Below are positions 9,746 to 18,130 of a stretch of 64,000 nt of DNA, piece after piece. Numbering within the stretch: the stretch's first letter is position 1; each line of letters starts with the position of its first letter. Origin of the DNA: Ilyobacter_A sp963668015 (GTDB lineage Bacteria; Fusobacteriota; Fusobacteriia; Fusobacteriales; Fusobacteriaceae); the NCBI GenBank assembly GCA_963668015.2, contig CAXXCR010000038.1:171774-235773 (forward strand). The letters run 5' to 3'. The notes under the pieces are model-generated. The model did not search any database and had not been told where the DNA came from. It worked only from the letters and a program-made list of their open reading frames with translations. The translations under genes were made by a program, and so were the position numbers.

Positions 9746-10502
9746 AGACAAGGTGAAGAGAAATTTTTCAAAGGGTGCCAAAACGTATGATAAATTTGCA
9801 GTGGTTCAGAAACATATGGCCTCTATACTAGAGAGTTTTATAGATGGTAGTGATGAAATGCTCAACATTCTTGAAATAGGAAGCGGTACAGGGATATTTA
9901 CAGAATGTTTGTTGAAAAAATTTCCAAATTCCAAAATACATTTATTAGACATATCAGAAGAGATGCTGGACTATTCAAGGAGAAAATTTAAAAAACATAA
10001 AAATCTGGAATATTTTTTAGGTGACGCAGAGGAATATAAATTTAATAAAAAATATGATCTGATAGTTTCCAATGCAAGTTTTCAATGGTTTAATGACCTG
10101 GAAAAGAGTCTGGAGAAGCTCAAGTATTTTTTAAAACCTAACGGACAGCTGATTTTCTCCATTTTTGCAGAGGGGACCTATTTTGAATTAAGAGATTCTT
10201 TTAAAAATGTCGACCCAGAATATGATTTTTCTCAAAAGTTTAAGAGTGTAGCTGAAATACTTTCTTACAGTTCAAGCTTGGAGCTTTTGGAGGAAGAAAA
10301 ATATTACGAGTACTATGACGGAATATTTCCATTTTTAAATGCAATAAAAAATATTGGGGCAAACTCCGCGAAAGACAAGAAAAAGCTTCTTACAAAAAAT
10401 AAACTTCAGCAGATAGAGGAAATATACAAAAGTAAGTATTCAAAAGATGGAAACTTAAGAGTGACGAACCATCTTTTATACTTTAGACTGGAAAATAGTT
10501 AA
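9735..10502 (+). CDS. bioC: Malonyl-ACP O-methyltransferase BioC
   Basis: This SAM-dependent methyltransferase of 255 residues disguises malonyl-ACP for fatty-acid-like elongation to pimeloyl-ACP in biotin synthesis. The N-terminal FSKGAKTYDKFAVVQ fits the BioC-typical FxxxAxxYxxxAxxQ. Motif I is ILEIGSGTG near residue 46. SNASFQWF and the later IKNIGANS also match BioC signatures, which separates it from generic methyltransferases. It starts inside the end of the hydrolase gene and ends just before a strong terminator. Confidence 0.88.
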   Translation: MIIKDKVKRNFSKGAKTYDKFAVVQKHMASILESFIDGSDEMLNILEIGSGTGIFTECLLKKFPNSKIHLLDISEEMLDYSRRKFKKHKNLEYFLGDAEEYKFNKKYDLIVSNASFQWFNDLEKSLEKLKYFLKPNGQLIFSIFAEGTYFELRDSFKNVDPEYDFSQKFKSVAEILSYSSSLELLEEEKYYEYYDGIFPFLNAIKNIGANSAKDKKKLLTKNKLQQIEEIYKSKYSKDGNLRVTNHLLYFRLENS

Positions 10503-10503
10503 T

Positions 10504-10530
10504 AAAAAACTACCCAATGGGTAGTTTTTT
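10504..10530. terminator. Bidirectional terminator between bioC and kdsB
   Basis: A perfect 12-base inverted repeat (AAAAAACTACCC, loop AAT, GGGTAGTTTTTT) gives a hairpin with a T-run on both strands. It serves the two convergent genes. Confidence 0.9.
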
Positions 10531-11263
10531 ATATTTTAATTGATTTTTCCAAAACAATTTTATTTACCAGGTCCAGGTCTTCCTGTGTGTCCACCCCAAT
10601 TATTTTAAAAGGAGTTTCCAAAACCTTAATTTTGTATCCATTTTCTAGAACTCTCAACTGTTCAAGGGATTCTGACTTTTCAAGTGGTGTCTGCTGCATT
10701 TTTGAATATTCCACTACAAAATTACTTTTATACGCATATATCCCGACATGCTTATAATAATTTTTCAAGTCGAGGGTTCTCGGATACGGAATTGGACTTC
10801 TTGAAAAATATATTGCATAGTCATTTTTATCACAGATTACTTTTACGTTATTTGGATTTTCCACTTCTTCATAGATACTTATCTTATGCTTTAAAGTAGC
10901 CATTTTAAGTTCGGGCTCTTGTATAAAAGGAGTCATAAGGCTGTTTATCATATCCGCTTCTATAAGAGGCTCATCACCCTGTATGTTTATTATAACATCA
11001 TAATCATACTTGCTGGCCACCTCAGCTATTCTGTCAGTGCCTGTTTGATGATCTTTCGATGTCATCACAGCTTCCCCTCCAAATGACGTCACAGCTTGAA
11101 ATACACGTTCATCATCAGTTGCAACAATTACTTTGTCTAGATTCGATTTTTGAGCCCTTTTGTACACCCATTCGATCATAGAGTGTCCGCCTATATTTTT
11201 GAGAGGTTTCCCCTCCAGCCTTGTGGAACCATATCTTGCAGGAATTACGCCTAAGAATTTCAT
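10529..11263 (-). CDS. kdsB: 3-deoxy-manno-octulosonate cytidylyltransferase KdsB
   Basis: KdsB activates Kdo as CMP-Kdo for attachment to lipid A in the cytoplasm. The protein begins MKFLGVIPARYGSTRLEGKPL, the nucleotide-binding loop of the family. It continues with VATDD, a TGTDRIAE segment, the metal-binding INIQGDEPL, and FSRSPIPYPR. Its length of 244 residues is normal. The ATG at 11263 is chosen because GGAGG lies 7 bases upstream; the TTG at 11269 would be too close. With lpxK it shows that Kdo2-lipid A is made. It is transcribed alone on this strand. Confidence 0.95.
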   Translation of the reverse strand: MKFLGVIPARYGSTRLEGKPLKNIGGHSMIEWVYKRAQKSNLDKVIVATDDERVFQAVTSFGGEAVMTSKDHQTGTDRIAEVASKYDYDVIINIQGDEPLIEADMINSLMTPFIQEPELKMATLKHKISIYEEVENPNNVKVICDKNDYAIYFSRSPIPYPRTLDLKNYYKHVGIYAYKSNFVVEYSKMQQTPLEKSESLEQLRVLENGYKIKVLETPFKIIGVDTQEDLDLVNKIVLEKSIKI

Positions 11264-11649
11264 AATCAAACCTCCATTTTCAATATCAAGAAGTATTATA
11301 CCCTATTTAAATATGTATATCAACCGCAGCTTTTTTTATGAAGAAAGTATTTATGCAAAAGGGATAATGAAAGTATAGATACAAGGAAATATCTATGGGT
11401 CTTTTTTTGTCGCAATTAATTATACAATTCAAGTTATAAAAAACTCAATTATAAACAACGAAGAAATTTAAAATAATTTTTATTCAAATAATGGAATTCT
11501 TATGATAAAATGTAGAAGTTTTTATGAATAAAAAAAGGAAAAACATTCAATTTAAATATATATTAATATTGTAAGTTATGTTTCAAAAATTTTATTTATT
11601 TTGATGAATTTAAATAAATAAAAACTTAATTAGAAAAGGGGAGTAATAA
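11264..11649. other. AT-rich divergent intergenic region
   Basis: The gap between kdsB and the next forward gene must hold both promoters. It is very AT-rich; a weak stem (TAGATAC...ATATCTA, 11375-11394) followed by a T-run near 11400 is the only structure I see. No open reading frame with a ribosome-binding site is present. Confidence 0.4.
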
Positions 11650-12294
11650 ATGGAAAAAAGCGTATCTAAAGAACTAGCTTTTTTTAATCTATTGAAAACT
11701 TTAATACCTACTGATATAAAAAATCAGAGTTTAGATTATAAGCTTTCATTGGATGACTTGGAAGAAAAAGTGGAGATGGACAAAATAATAATTTCTGGAC
11801 TTATAAAAAATCTTGAAAGTGATGGGTTTGTTGAGATTTTAAATGAGACAAGTACTGAAGTAAATTTACATTTTGAAAGAACCTATGACAAGCTTATAGA
11901 GGTTTTTTCAGTGGACAGTATAGAAGATATGATTGAAAGGATGCAAAATTTTGTGCAGAAAAAATTTCATCATTTTAACTTGTTACAGCAACCTGAACCT
12001 CTAAAAAAATATTTGAAACAAGCGATGGATACATTGGAAAAAGAGGGACTGGCAGCAGATTTAAATCCAATAATACAAGAGGGAATACGAGAGACTTTAA
12101 ATGATATCAAACAACTTATAAGGCTGAAAAAAGATATTTATAGATTGTGTGAAGAAGCAAGTGACGATGATCTAGAGGATCTTGAGCTTATATTATTTTA
12201 CCAGTTGAACTTTCCATTGGAAGAAAATCCTTTTTATGTTGTACTGTTTTTGTCAAGATTATGTTTGGAGATGGAAAGAGAAAAGATCTCTTAA
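11650..12294 (+). CDS. Unknown protein, possible winged-helix N-terminus
   Basis: This soluble protein of 214 residues is acidic, mostly helical and has no motif I recognise. The first 75 residues (SLDDLEEKVEMDKIIISGLIKNLESDGFVEIL) look like a helix-turn-helix or winged-helix arrangement, in which a recognition helix is followed by a short beta wing. The rest is helical with many Glu, Lys and Leu. The ribosome-binding site AAGGGGAG precedes the ATG by 7 bases. It is monocistronic, with a terminator 30 bases downstream. A regulatory role is only a guess. Confidence 0.7.
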   Translation: MEKSVSKELAFFNLLKTLIPTDIKNQSLDYKLSLDDLEEKVEMDKIIISGLIKNLESDGFVEILNETSTEVNLHFERTYDKLIEVFSVDSIEDMIERMQNFVQKKFHHFNLLQQPEPLKKYLKQAMDTLEKEGLAADLNPIIQEGIRETLNDIKQLIRLKKDIYRLCEEASDDDLEDLELILFYQLNFPLEENPFYVVLFLSRLCLEMEREKIS

Positions 12295-12326
12295 ACATTC
12301 TATGTTTATGTAGATTAAGTTTTTAG

Positions 12327-12354
12327 AAGCCGGAATAAATTTTCGGCTTTTTAT
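12327..12354 (+). terminator. Terminator after the 11650 gene
   Basis: AAGCCG and CGGCTT form a short stem around an AT-rich loop and are followed by TTTATATT. Confidence 0.7.
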
Positions 12355-12482
12355 ATTCTGTTAAGAAAAATTTAATGTAAATGTAGCATCATTGAATTAA
12401 AGAAAAATTTAGTCAGGGGTCAATTAATTACCAAAAAATAATAAATTTAAACTTCACAAAAGCAAAAAAAGTTAAACCTAAC

Positions 12483-12511
12483 TTGACAAAATTAAAAAAA
12501 TGTTGTATTTT
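12483..12511 (+). promoter_or_regulatory. Sigma-70-type promoter
   Basis: TTGACA at 12483-12488 and TATTTT at 12506-12511 are separated by 17 bases and lie 35 bases before the next gene's start. Confidence 0.65.
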
Positions 12512-12545
12512 TAAAGCATTATGTAGAATAATGGGAGGTTTGGTT

Positions 12546-12791
12546 ATGGTAAATATTAAAGCAAAAAGGGAAGAAAATGGAATGGTGACTCATCTTAAAT
12601 CTGAATACGGGAATGTCTACAGTAGAGATGCTGTTATAAAAAATATCAAAAAGGGATATAGATTTTATACTCTTTATCAAGGCAGAGAAAACAATGAGAT
12701 CTATCTTGTAGATGGAAAAGATGGAGTTCATTTGTCAATAGACAAGAAAAAAAGGAATTATGATAAGATAGATGATATTCCTAATTTTTAG
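12546..12791 (+). CDS. DUF3892-like small protein
   Basis: This protein of 81 residues starts MVNIKAKREENGMVTHLK. It resembles DUF3892 proteins: an N-terminal beta strand with Lys/Arg-rich turns, a middle VIKNIKKGYRFYTL, and a C-terminal DDIPNF close to the family's usual ending. The ATG at 12546 follows GGGAGG by 6 bases; earlier in-frame codons lie in the promoter. It is flanked by its own promoter and terminator, so it is monocistronic. Function is unknown. Confidence 0.75.
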   Translation: MVNIKAKREENGMVTHLKSEYGNVYSRDAVIKNIKKGYRFYTLYQGRENNEIYLVDGKDGVHLSIDKKKRNYDKIDDIPNF

Positions 12792-12852
12792 GCTTTAATA
12801 AGCGCAGTGATATAAAACATTTAATCGGATAGATCGGTTATGAAGAAATTAC

Positions 12853-12879
12853 AAGAGGGATGGGGACCCTCTTTTTTGT
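12853..12879 (+). terminator. Terminator after the DUF3892 gene
   Basis: AAGAGGG and CCCTCTT form a 7-base stem around ATGGGGA, followed by a T-run. Confidence 0.8.
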
Positions 12880-13002
12880 TTTGAAAAGTTTTAAATAAAA
12901 ATGTGTAAAAATAGTTTAACAAAATTTACACTGAATTTACCAAACTTACTCGCAGACTATACCTTTCGGACGTATAATTATGCATAATAGGGGTGATGTC
13001 TC

Positions 13003-13089
13003 ATGTGGAATGGTTTTGAAGAAAAGATGATTTTTTTGATGTGGATATTAGGAGTTATTATTATAAAACTTATGTATTTTAATATTTAG
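13003..13089 (+). CDS. Possible 28-residue single-span membrane peptide
   Basis: The short frame starts with ATG 7 bases after AGGGGTG (12989-12995). It encodes MWNGFEEK, then a hydrophobic stretch of about 15 residues (MIFLMWILGVIIIKLMY). The good ribosome-binding site and a clear membrane helix support it. Its shortness and the lack of homologues visible here keep confidence low. It ends 69 bases before the phosphatase gene and could be its leader. Confidence 0.4.
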   Translation: MWNGFEEKMIFLMWILGVIIIKLMYFNI

Positions 13090-13157
13090 AAAAAATTGAT
13101 TTAAAAGCTTTAAAAATGCTATAATTGAAGCATAAATATATGGGAAGGAAGTATGGG

Positions 13158-13793
13158 ATGTTGAAATTATATTTGGTTAGGCATGGACAGACGTATTGGA
13201 ATGCCAACGGGATGTTGCAGGGGCATTGTAATTCTAATCTGACTGAAGAGGGTATTAGACAGGCAAAGCTCTTAGCAGAAAAACTAGTGGACGTTGATTT
13301 TGAAGTCATATATTCTAGTGATCTGGGGCGGGCAATTGAAACTGCAGAAATACTTAAGGGTTTAAGAAACCAGGAGATAGTGCTGGAAAAAAGCTTGAGA
13401 GAGATGGCATTTGGAAAAGTACAAGGTGTTTACAAGGATGAATTTGAAAGAAATTATCCTGTGCAGTACAGAAACCTTTGGAACTATCCTCACTTGTACG
13501 ATCCCAGTGAGTTTGGCGGAGAGACTTTTGAAGAGGTTGAAGAAAGAGCTGCAGCAATATTAGAAGATATAATAGAGAGGCACAGCAGCGGAAATGTACT
13601 TTTGGTAAGTCATGGACTTTGTCTGAAACTTATCTTTAAATTTATATGGGATCACAGTTTGGAGCAATTCTGGAAGGAACCGACACCAAAGAATACCAGT
13701 CTAAGTATAATCAGCATAGAAGATGGTAAGATGAATGTAGAGCTTTTTGGAGATATCAGTCATTTAGATTGGGTAGCCGACAGCTATATATAA
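13158..13793 (+). CDS. Histidine phosphatase family protein (phosphoglycerate mutase-like)
   Basis: This protein of 211 residues has the LVRHGQT motif at residues 6-12, whose histidine takes the phosphate. The family's YSSDLGRAIETAEIL carries the second arginine, and LLVSHG near residue 150 holds the second catalytic histidine. It could be a broad phosphatase, a cobalamin-type CobC phosphatase or a phosphoglycerate mutase-like enzyme; the sequence alone does not decide. The ATG at 13158 is preferred because GGAAGGAAG lies upstream at normal spacing and the RHG motif usually begins near residue 8. A terminator follows at once. Confidence 0.87.
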   Translation: MLKLYLVRHGQTYWNANGMLQGHCNSNLTEEGIRQAKLLAEKLVDVDFEVIYSSDLGRAIETAEILKGLRNQEIVLEKSLREMAFGKVQGVYKDEFERNYPVQYRNLWNYPHLYDPSEFGGETFEEVEERAAAILEDIIERHSSGNVLLVSHGLCLKLIFKFIWDHSLEQFWKEPTPKNTSLSIISIEDGKMNVELFGDISHLDWVADSYI

Positions 13794-13803
13794 TAATGAG
13801 ATT

Positions 13804-13834
13804 AAGCACAGCAGGGTCTGTGCTTATTTTTATT
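13804..13834 (+). terminator. Terminator after the histidine phosphatase gene
   Basis: AAGCACAG and CTGTGCTT form a perfect 8-base stem around CAGGGT, followed by ATTTTTATTT. Confidence 0.85.
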
Positions 13835-13894
13835 TAAAGTTTAATTTGTAGAGCTATATCTGTGTACTAGAAAATCAAATATTGATTTTCTTGC

Positions 13895-14060
13895 GATTAC
13901 ATAAAACCTTTTTTGATCACGAATAAGCACGAATTCAAATAAAAAACCTTGGCCAGAGAAAAAAAGTAAGTTTCACAGAGAATTAGTAGAAACCTTTATT
14001 TTTTAAGTTTTAAATGATTAGTGAGATTCGTGTAATTCGTGACAAAAAATCATTTTGACT
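13895..14060. repeat. Degenerate copy of dispersed repeat family A
   Basis: The gap holds the pieces that mark this family elsewhere in the window: CACGAAT motifs, CCTTGGCCAGAG, TTTCACAGAG and GATTCGTGTAATTCGTGAC. It is shorter and more diverged than the copies at 50.9 kb and 23.3 kb, and I see no terminal repeats. It lies in the 370-base gap before tldD. Confidence 0.65.
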
Positions 14061-14166
14061 AAGGCAATGTTTTGTATGTTTTAAAAATTAACATTTTAAT
14101 CAAAACTTGAAAAATTTATTTATTCCATATATACTACTATAAACGGAGAAAATTAGGAGGGGATTT

Positions 14167-15557
14167 ATGCTAGCAAAATCTATCATAGAAGATGTGCTTA
14201 GTGCGGCACTAGAAACAGGAGGAGATTTTTCAGAAATATTTGTTGAAGATAAAATAAATACAGGTATTATGCTTGTTGGAGGAAGTATTGAAAACAGCAT
14301 TACAGGCAGAGACTACGGCGTTGGGATAAGGATATTTAAGGGTCTGTACAGTGTGTATGCATATACAAATGATTCATCAAGAGAAAACCTGATAAAGGTT
14401 GCCAAAGAAGCAGCTGCAGCAATAAAAGGGGATAGTGCAGATATAGCGATAAACCTTATTAGAAGAGAGCATGAGAACAGAAATAAAATAATAGAAATGC
14501 CTGACAAGATAAAGATGTATAAAAAAGCAGATGTTTTGAAGAGAGCTTATTCTGCTGCTAAAAGTTATGATCCCTGCATAAGCCAGGTTAAGAGCAGGCT
14601 ATATGGACAATATACAGAATGTTCTTATAGCAAATAGTGATGGTCTGCTAACTGAGGATCAAAGGGGTCAGGACGAGAATAAGCATATCCAGTATAGCTT
14701 CAAATGGGGTAGAAATGGAAACAGGAAGTTATAATCCAGGTGCCCTACATGGGGTTTGGTTTTTTTTGATAAAATAAATGTGGAAGAATACGCAAGAGAA
14801 GCTTCTAGAATAGCAAAAAACAATGCTTGGGGCAAATCCATGTCCAAGTGGACAAATGCCTGTGGTGATAGATAATGAGTTCGGCGGAGTGATATTCCAT
14901 GAGGCTTGCGGACATGGGCTAGAGGCTACCTCTGTGGCCAAAGGAACCTCAGTTTTTGCTGGTAAAATAGGTCAAAAGGTGGCATCTGACGTGGTTACAG
15001 CTGTGGATGACGGGACAATAGAAAATTATTGGGGATCTTCTAATATAGATGACGAGGGTACCCCTACTAGGAAAAATATACTTATTGAAAATGGGGTACT
15101 TAAAGGGTATATGATAGACAAGCTGAACGGTAGAAGAATGGGGATGGAGTCTACTGGGTCTTCTAGAAGACAGTCTTATAAGTTCGCCCCCACTTCCAGA
15201 ATGACAAACACCTATATTGCAGAGGGGAAATCGAGCTTAGAAGAGATGATAGGTGGAATGGAAAGAGGAATATATGCTAAATATATGGGAGGTGGGTCAG
15301 TAAATCCTGCAACCGGAGACTTCAACTTTTCCGTCATGGAAGGGTACTTGGTTGAGAATGGTGAGGTAAAAGAACCCGTAAAAGGCGCTACTTTAATAGG
15401 AAATGGTCCAAATGTCTTAATGAAAATTGAGATGGTTGGGAATAATCTAGCCCACGGACAAGGAATGTGCGGGTCAATAAGTGGCAGCATACCAGCTAAT
15501 GTTGGGCAACCTGCTATTAAAATTAAGCAAATGACAATTGGTGGAACTAAAAAGTGA
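14167..15557 (+). pseudogene. tldD: TldD metalloprotease, with about four frameshifts at 14600-14825
   Basis: TldD, with its partner TldE/PmbA, is a zinc protease that processes peptides. The N-terminal part (MLAKSIIEDVLSAALETG) and the C-terminal part are well kept, and the catalytic HEACGH (HExxxH) with GLEATS is present. Between them the expected protein can be followed only by changing frame: NVLIANSDGLLTED, then VRTRISISSIASNGVEMETG, then DKINVEEYAREASRIAK, then TMLGANPCPSGQMP. At least three joins coincide with homopolymers (GGGG at 14664, eight T near 14760, six A near 14817), mostly as one extra base. The intact product would have about 460 residues. The partner pmbA lies at 28.7 kb. 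Confidence 0.85.
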
Positions 15558-15585
15558 TTTTTGTTTTAAAACACATTTTTACTTG

Positions 15586-15616
15586 AAAAGCCTGGGTTTA
15601 TCCCAGGCTTTTTTAT
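15586..15616 (+). terminator. Terminator after tldD
   Basis: AAAAGCCTGGG and CCCAGGCTTTT form an 11-base perfect stem with a TTTAT loop and a following T-run. Confidence 0.9.
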
Positions 15617-15771
15617 TTGAATATATATTTAATTTAAGTTTTTATTATATCGATACAAATAATTGAAAAACTCAATATGAAGCGGTTTGATTATTTAAAA
15701 TATCATTTTATATTTTAAGACTTTAGTTCGGTTGAAATATCCTAAAGTTTGTGTTGTTTGAGCCAATGATT

Positions 15772-16143
15772 TCAACCTCTAATTATTTTAATCTTGTTGC
15801 CATCGGGATCGGTCAGGAAATAAGAAAGTGGGTTTTCTCCCTGCAATTCACTTACTTCATAACCGCATTCTTTGTGCTTCGTATGAGAGTTTTTTAAGTC
15901 TTCTACAGCCAGAGTGAGATAACTAACCCCCGTTTCTGGAGGAACCCCTTTATCATCGTTGTAGTCATAATAAAGTTTTATTTCAAATTCTTCATTAGAG
16001 TCACTTAGATATACTATTTGAAACTTATTTTCAGGAAAAGTTTTTCTTTCCACCTCTTTTAACCCTAAATTTTGACAATAAAATTTTAAAGTTTTTTCTA
16101 AATCGGATACTGTCATACAAACATGTTCTAATCGATAGCTCAT
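15772..16143 (-). CDS. VOC/glyoxalase family protein
   Basis: The protein of 123 residues begins MSYRLEHVCMTVSDLEKTLKFY, the first half of a vicinal-oxygen-chelate fold. It ends with YFLTDPDGNKIKI, the usual glyoxalase-I ending. His7, a glutamate in the middle strand (EFEIKLYY) and a late acidic residue could be metal ligands. It resembles lactoylglutathione lyase, but the substrate is not provable here. The second ATG is chosen because AAGGA is then 9 bases upstream. It is the last gene of the MarR-led operon, about 110 bases after the preceding gene. Confidence 0.82.
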   Translation of the reverse strand: MSYRLEHVCMTVSDLEKTLKFYCQNLGLKEVERKTFPENKFQIVYLSDSNEEFEIKLYYDYNDDKGVPPETGVSYLTLAVEDLKNSHTKHKECGYEVSELQGENPLSYFLTDPDGNKIKIIRG

Positions 16144-16251
16144 ATATATCATTCCTTTTTATAAATAGATCTAGTTATTCCACTTATACGTGCTTATTTT
16201 TAATGAGATTTTTTCCTATAAAAACCATTATACGATCAACACTCGTTTTCA

Positions 16252-16701
16252 TTAAAGAAAAGGGGATGTAACACTGTAATAATTCTCTATATACTTTACA
16301 GCAAATTTTAATTCGACTTTGGTCAGACCTTCGCATCTGTGTATTTCTTTATCTTTTGGAAAACCTTCTGGACGAAGTTTGCTGCATAGTAAACTCTCAT
16401 ATTCGCTTTTAAAATTTTTAGTAAAGTCATAACAGATTTCTGTTATCTTTTCTTTTGTATATTTAAGTTCTTTTCCTAAAATTCCAAGGAACATAATAGT
16501 TCCTTCTAACAAGCCGCATTGTGCTCCAAATTTCCCTGCCCCGTTCATTCCCGTCGCAGAAGATATAACTTGATCGGATAGTTCAATTTTGAATAATTCC
16601 GAAAGAACCCTGAGTACAGTGGCTGCACAATTTAGGTCTTCATCGAAATAATAGTGTTCTACTTTATCGTTTATAAAAGTTTCTAAATCTATTTTTATCA
16701 C
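16252..16701 (-). CDS. C_GCAxxG_C_C family redox-active-type protein
   Basis: The protein of 149 residues has the spaced cysteines of the C_GCAxxG_C_C family: NCAATVL near residue 25, GAGKFGAQCGLLEG near 52-65, a Cys within LLCSKLR near 106, and Cys in HRCEG near 122. These proteins are thought to be redox-active or metal-binding, though their reaction is unknown. The start is unclear: the GTG lies within the ribosome-binding site AGAGGTG, and a normal distance would place the start at an ATA codon (AAAATAGAT). It lies 15 bases after the preceding gene in the MarR-led operon. Confidence 0.78.
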   Translation of the reverse strand: MIKIDLETFINDKVEHYYFDEDLNCAATVLRVLSELFKIELSDQVISSATGMNGAGKFGAQCGLLEGTIMFLGILGKELKYTKEKITEICYDFTKNFKSEYESLLCSKLRPEGFPKDKEIHRCEGLTKVELKFAVKYIENYYSVTSPFL

Positions 16702-16716
16702 CTCTTGTAAACTGAT

Positions 16717-17571
16717 TTACTTAATAAAATTTTCTACATAATCTACAAAGACTTGTTTGCTTTTATTGTTTTCTTCAAATATAAATTTACTATTTTTTTT
16801 AGAAAAATTTATTTCCAATTCAGATATTAAACTGTATGTTGCATGTGGTTTTATAGAAAGCGAAGTAATTTTTTCAATAGGCAGATAAGATATAGAAAAA
16901 CCGTATGCATCCTTTTGTTTGGATCTTAAAGGCTTGCTTTTTTCCATTATCAATATTTCATTACCGTTTGACAAATACAATCCGCCTTTAAAATTGTTAT
17001 AAAAAAGTCTAGGAAACAATTTTTGTAAGGTGTTTTGTTCCGAAGGAGATATTGGTATATCTTTTTGATATGCGAGATGATATAATTCATCTCCCTTATT
17101 TTTAAAATCGTTTAAAAGAGTTAAAAAGATATGATCCAAATTTTCTTGATCAGTTATTTCTGATGTTTTAAAATCTGAAGGGATATCTCCTATGATATAT
17201 CTACTTCTTATATCCTCTACCAGTTCTTCTATAATTTCAGAAGAAACAGTGTTGTAAGTTATGACTACCTCTTTTTCTCCCGCTATGAATTTAATTTGGC
17301 CACTGAGCAGTACTTCCATTTTGTTCATATACTCAATATCTTTGTAATATATTTTGTCAATTTTTATGCCTTTTCTAGTATTTTCCATTATGTAGAGATG
17401 ATCATTGTATACCCCCAACAAAAATTCGTTAAATTTGTATCGAGCAGGTATTTTAAGCAGGTACAAAAAATCTGACGTATCGCTAAAATTTTTTTTGAAA
17501 ATTTCTGAAAAATCATCGAGGGTATTTGTTTTTTCGATCCAAGGTTCATAAATTCTTCTGGCTTTTTTCAT
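16717..17571 (-). CDS. Unknown protein, possibly two PH-like domains
   Basis: The protein of 284 residues starts MKKARRIYEPWIEK and has no signal peptide. It appears to have two similar halves, each with a strand pattern such as FLLGVYNDHLYIMEN or GGLYLSNGNEILIMEK followed by a lysine-rich strand and IEKITSLSI-like segments. This suggests bacterial PH-like domains; that is a structural guess, not a family match. The ATG at 17571 follows GGAGG by 8 bases. It is the second gene of the MarR-led operon, 34 bases after the regulator. Function unknown. Confidence 0.7.
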   Translation of the reverse strand: MKKARRIYEPWIEKTNTLDDFSEIFKKNFSDTSDFLYLLKIPARYKFNEFLLGVYNDHLYIMENTRKGIKIDKIYYKDIEYMNKMEVLLSGQIKFIAGEKEVVITYNTVSSEIIEELVEDIRSRYIIGDIPSDFKTSEITDQENLDHIFLTLLNDFKNKGDELYHLAYQKDIPISPSEQNTLQKLFPRLFYNNFKGGLYLSNGNEILIMEKSKPLRSKQKDAYGFSISYLPIEKITSLSIKPHATYSLISELEINFSKKNSKFIFEENNKSKQVFVDYVENFIK

Positions 17572-17605
17572 ATATTCAACCTCCAATTTTTAATTAAACT
17601 TGCAG

Positions 17606-18073
17606 TTATTTTTCAATTTTTCCTTTAAGTTTTTTCAGTTGAGTTACAACCAGGGAAAATCCTGTTTCTAATTTTTCGATGTCATCATCACATAAAATTT
17701 CGAAAAGTTTTTGGAATTCCGTAAAACACTTATTGGTTTTATAAACTGTGAAATAATCCCCTTCCTCTGTAAGGTCTATAATCTGTTTTCTCCCCCTGTC
17801 TACCTTATCTCTTTCCCTTGTTATCAGCCCCTTTTTTTCAAGTGAGTCAATAACAGTTGTAAGACTTCCTTTGGGCATATCCATATAAAGGCTTAAATCT
17901 GTAGATGTTTTTTCCCCGAACATTTTAATTATCATAAGCGCTTTAATCTGATTACCATTTAATTTAAAACGCTCACTGTCTTCTTTGAGCATTATTGGGT
18001 TTACAAATTCGAAAAATAGCGGAATGAACTGGATAATATTATCAGTTATATTGTCAATTTTATTTTTTTTCAT
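17606..18073 (-). CDS. MarR family transcriptional regulator
   Basis: The protein of 155 residues is a winged-helix regulator. Helices before the DNA-binding domain read NQIKALMIIKMFGEKTSTDLSLYM. The recognition helix is PKGSLTTVIDSLEKKGLI, and the wing is RERDKVDRGRKQIIDLTEEG with the family's Asp-x-Arg. The ATG at 18073 follows GGAGA by 6 bases. It heads a reverse-strand operon with an unknown protein, a C_GCAxxG_C_C protein and a VOC protein. A large palindrome lies directly upstream and is the likely autoregulatory site. Confidence 0.88.
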   Translation of the reverse strand: MKKNKIDNITDNIIQFIPLFFEFVNPIMLKEDSERFKLNGNQIKALMIIKMFGEKTSTDLSLYMDMPKGSLTTVIDSLEKKGLITRERDKVDRGRKQIIDLTEEGDYFTVYKTNKCFTEFQKLFEILCDDDIEKLETGFSLVVTQLKKLKGKIEK

Positions 18074-18087
18074 ATATCTCTCCAAAC

Positions 18088-18130
18088 AAAAAAAGTTAGA
18101 ATTCTTATTATTAGAATTCTAACTTTTTTC
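18088..18130 (-). promoter_or_regulatory. Palindrome upstream of marR-like gene: operator and/or terminator hairpin
   Basis: Two arms of 17 bases (AAAAAAGTTAGAATTCT and AGAATTCTAACTTTTTT) surround TATTATT. Each arm also contains the smaller palindrome TTAGAATTCTWA, so two tandem dyads are present. This is typical of a MarR dimer site. On the minus strand the hairpin is followed by a T-run and lies just before the ribosome-binding site, so it could also terminate transcripts arriving from the HD-GYP gene or act as an attenuator. Confidence 0.65.

Noticed and set aside
13895..14060. CRISPR array suggested by repeated CACGAAT and CACAGAG units
   Set aside because: Units are short, irregular and without equal spacers, and the same block recurs as a whole at other sites; it is a dispersed repeat, and no cas gene is present.
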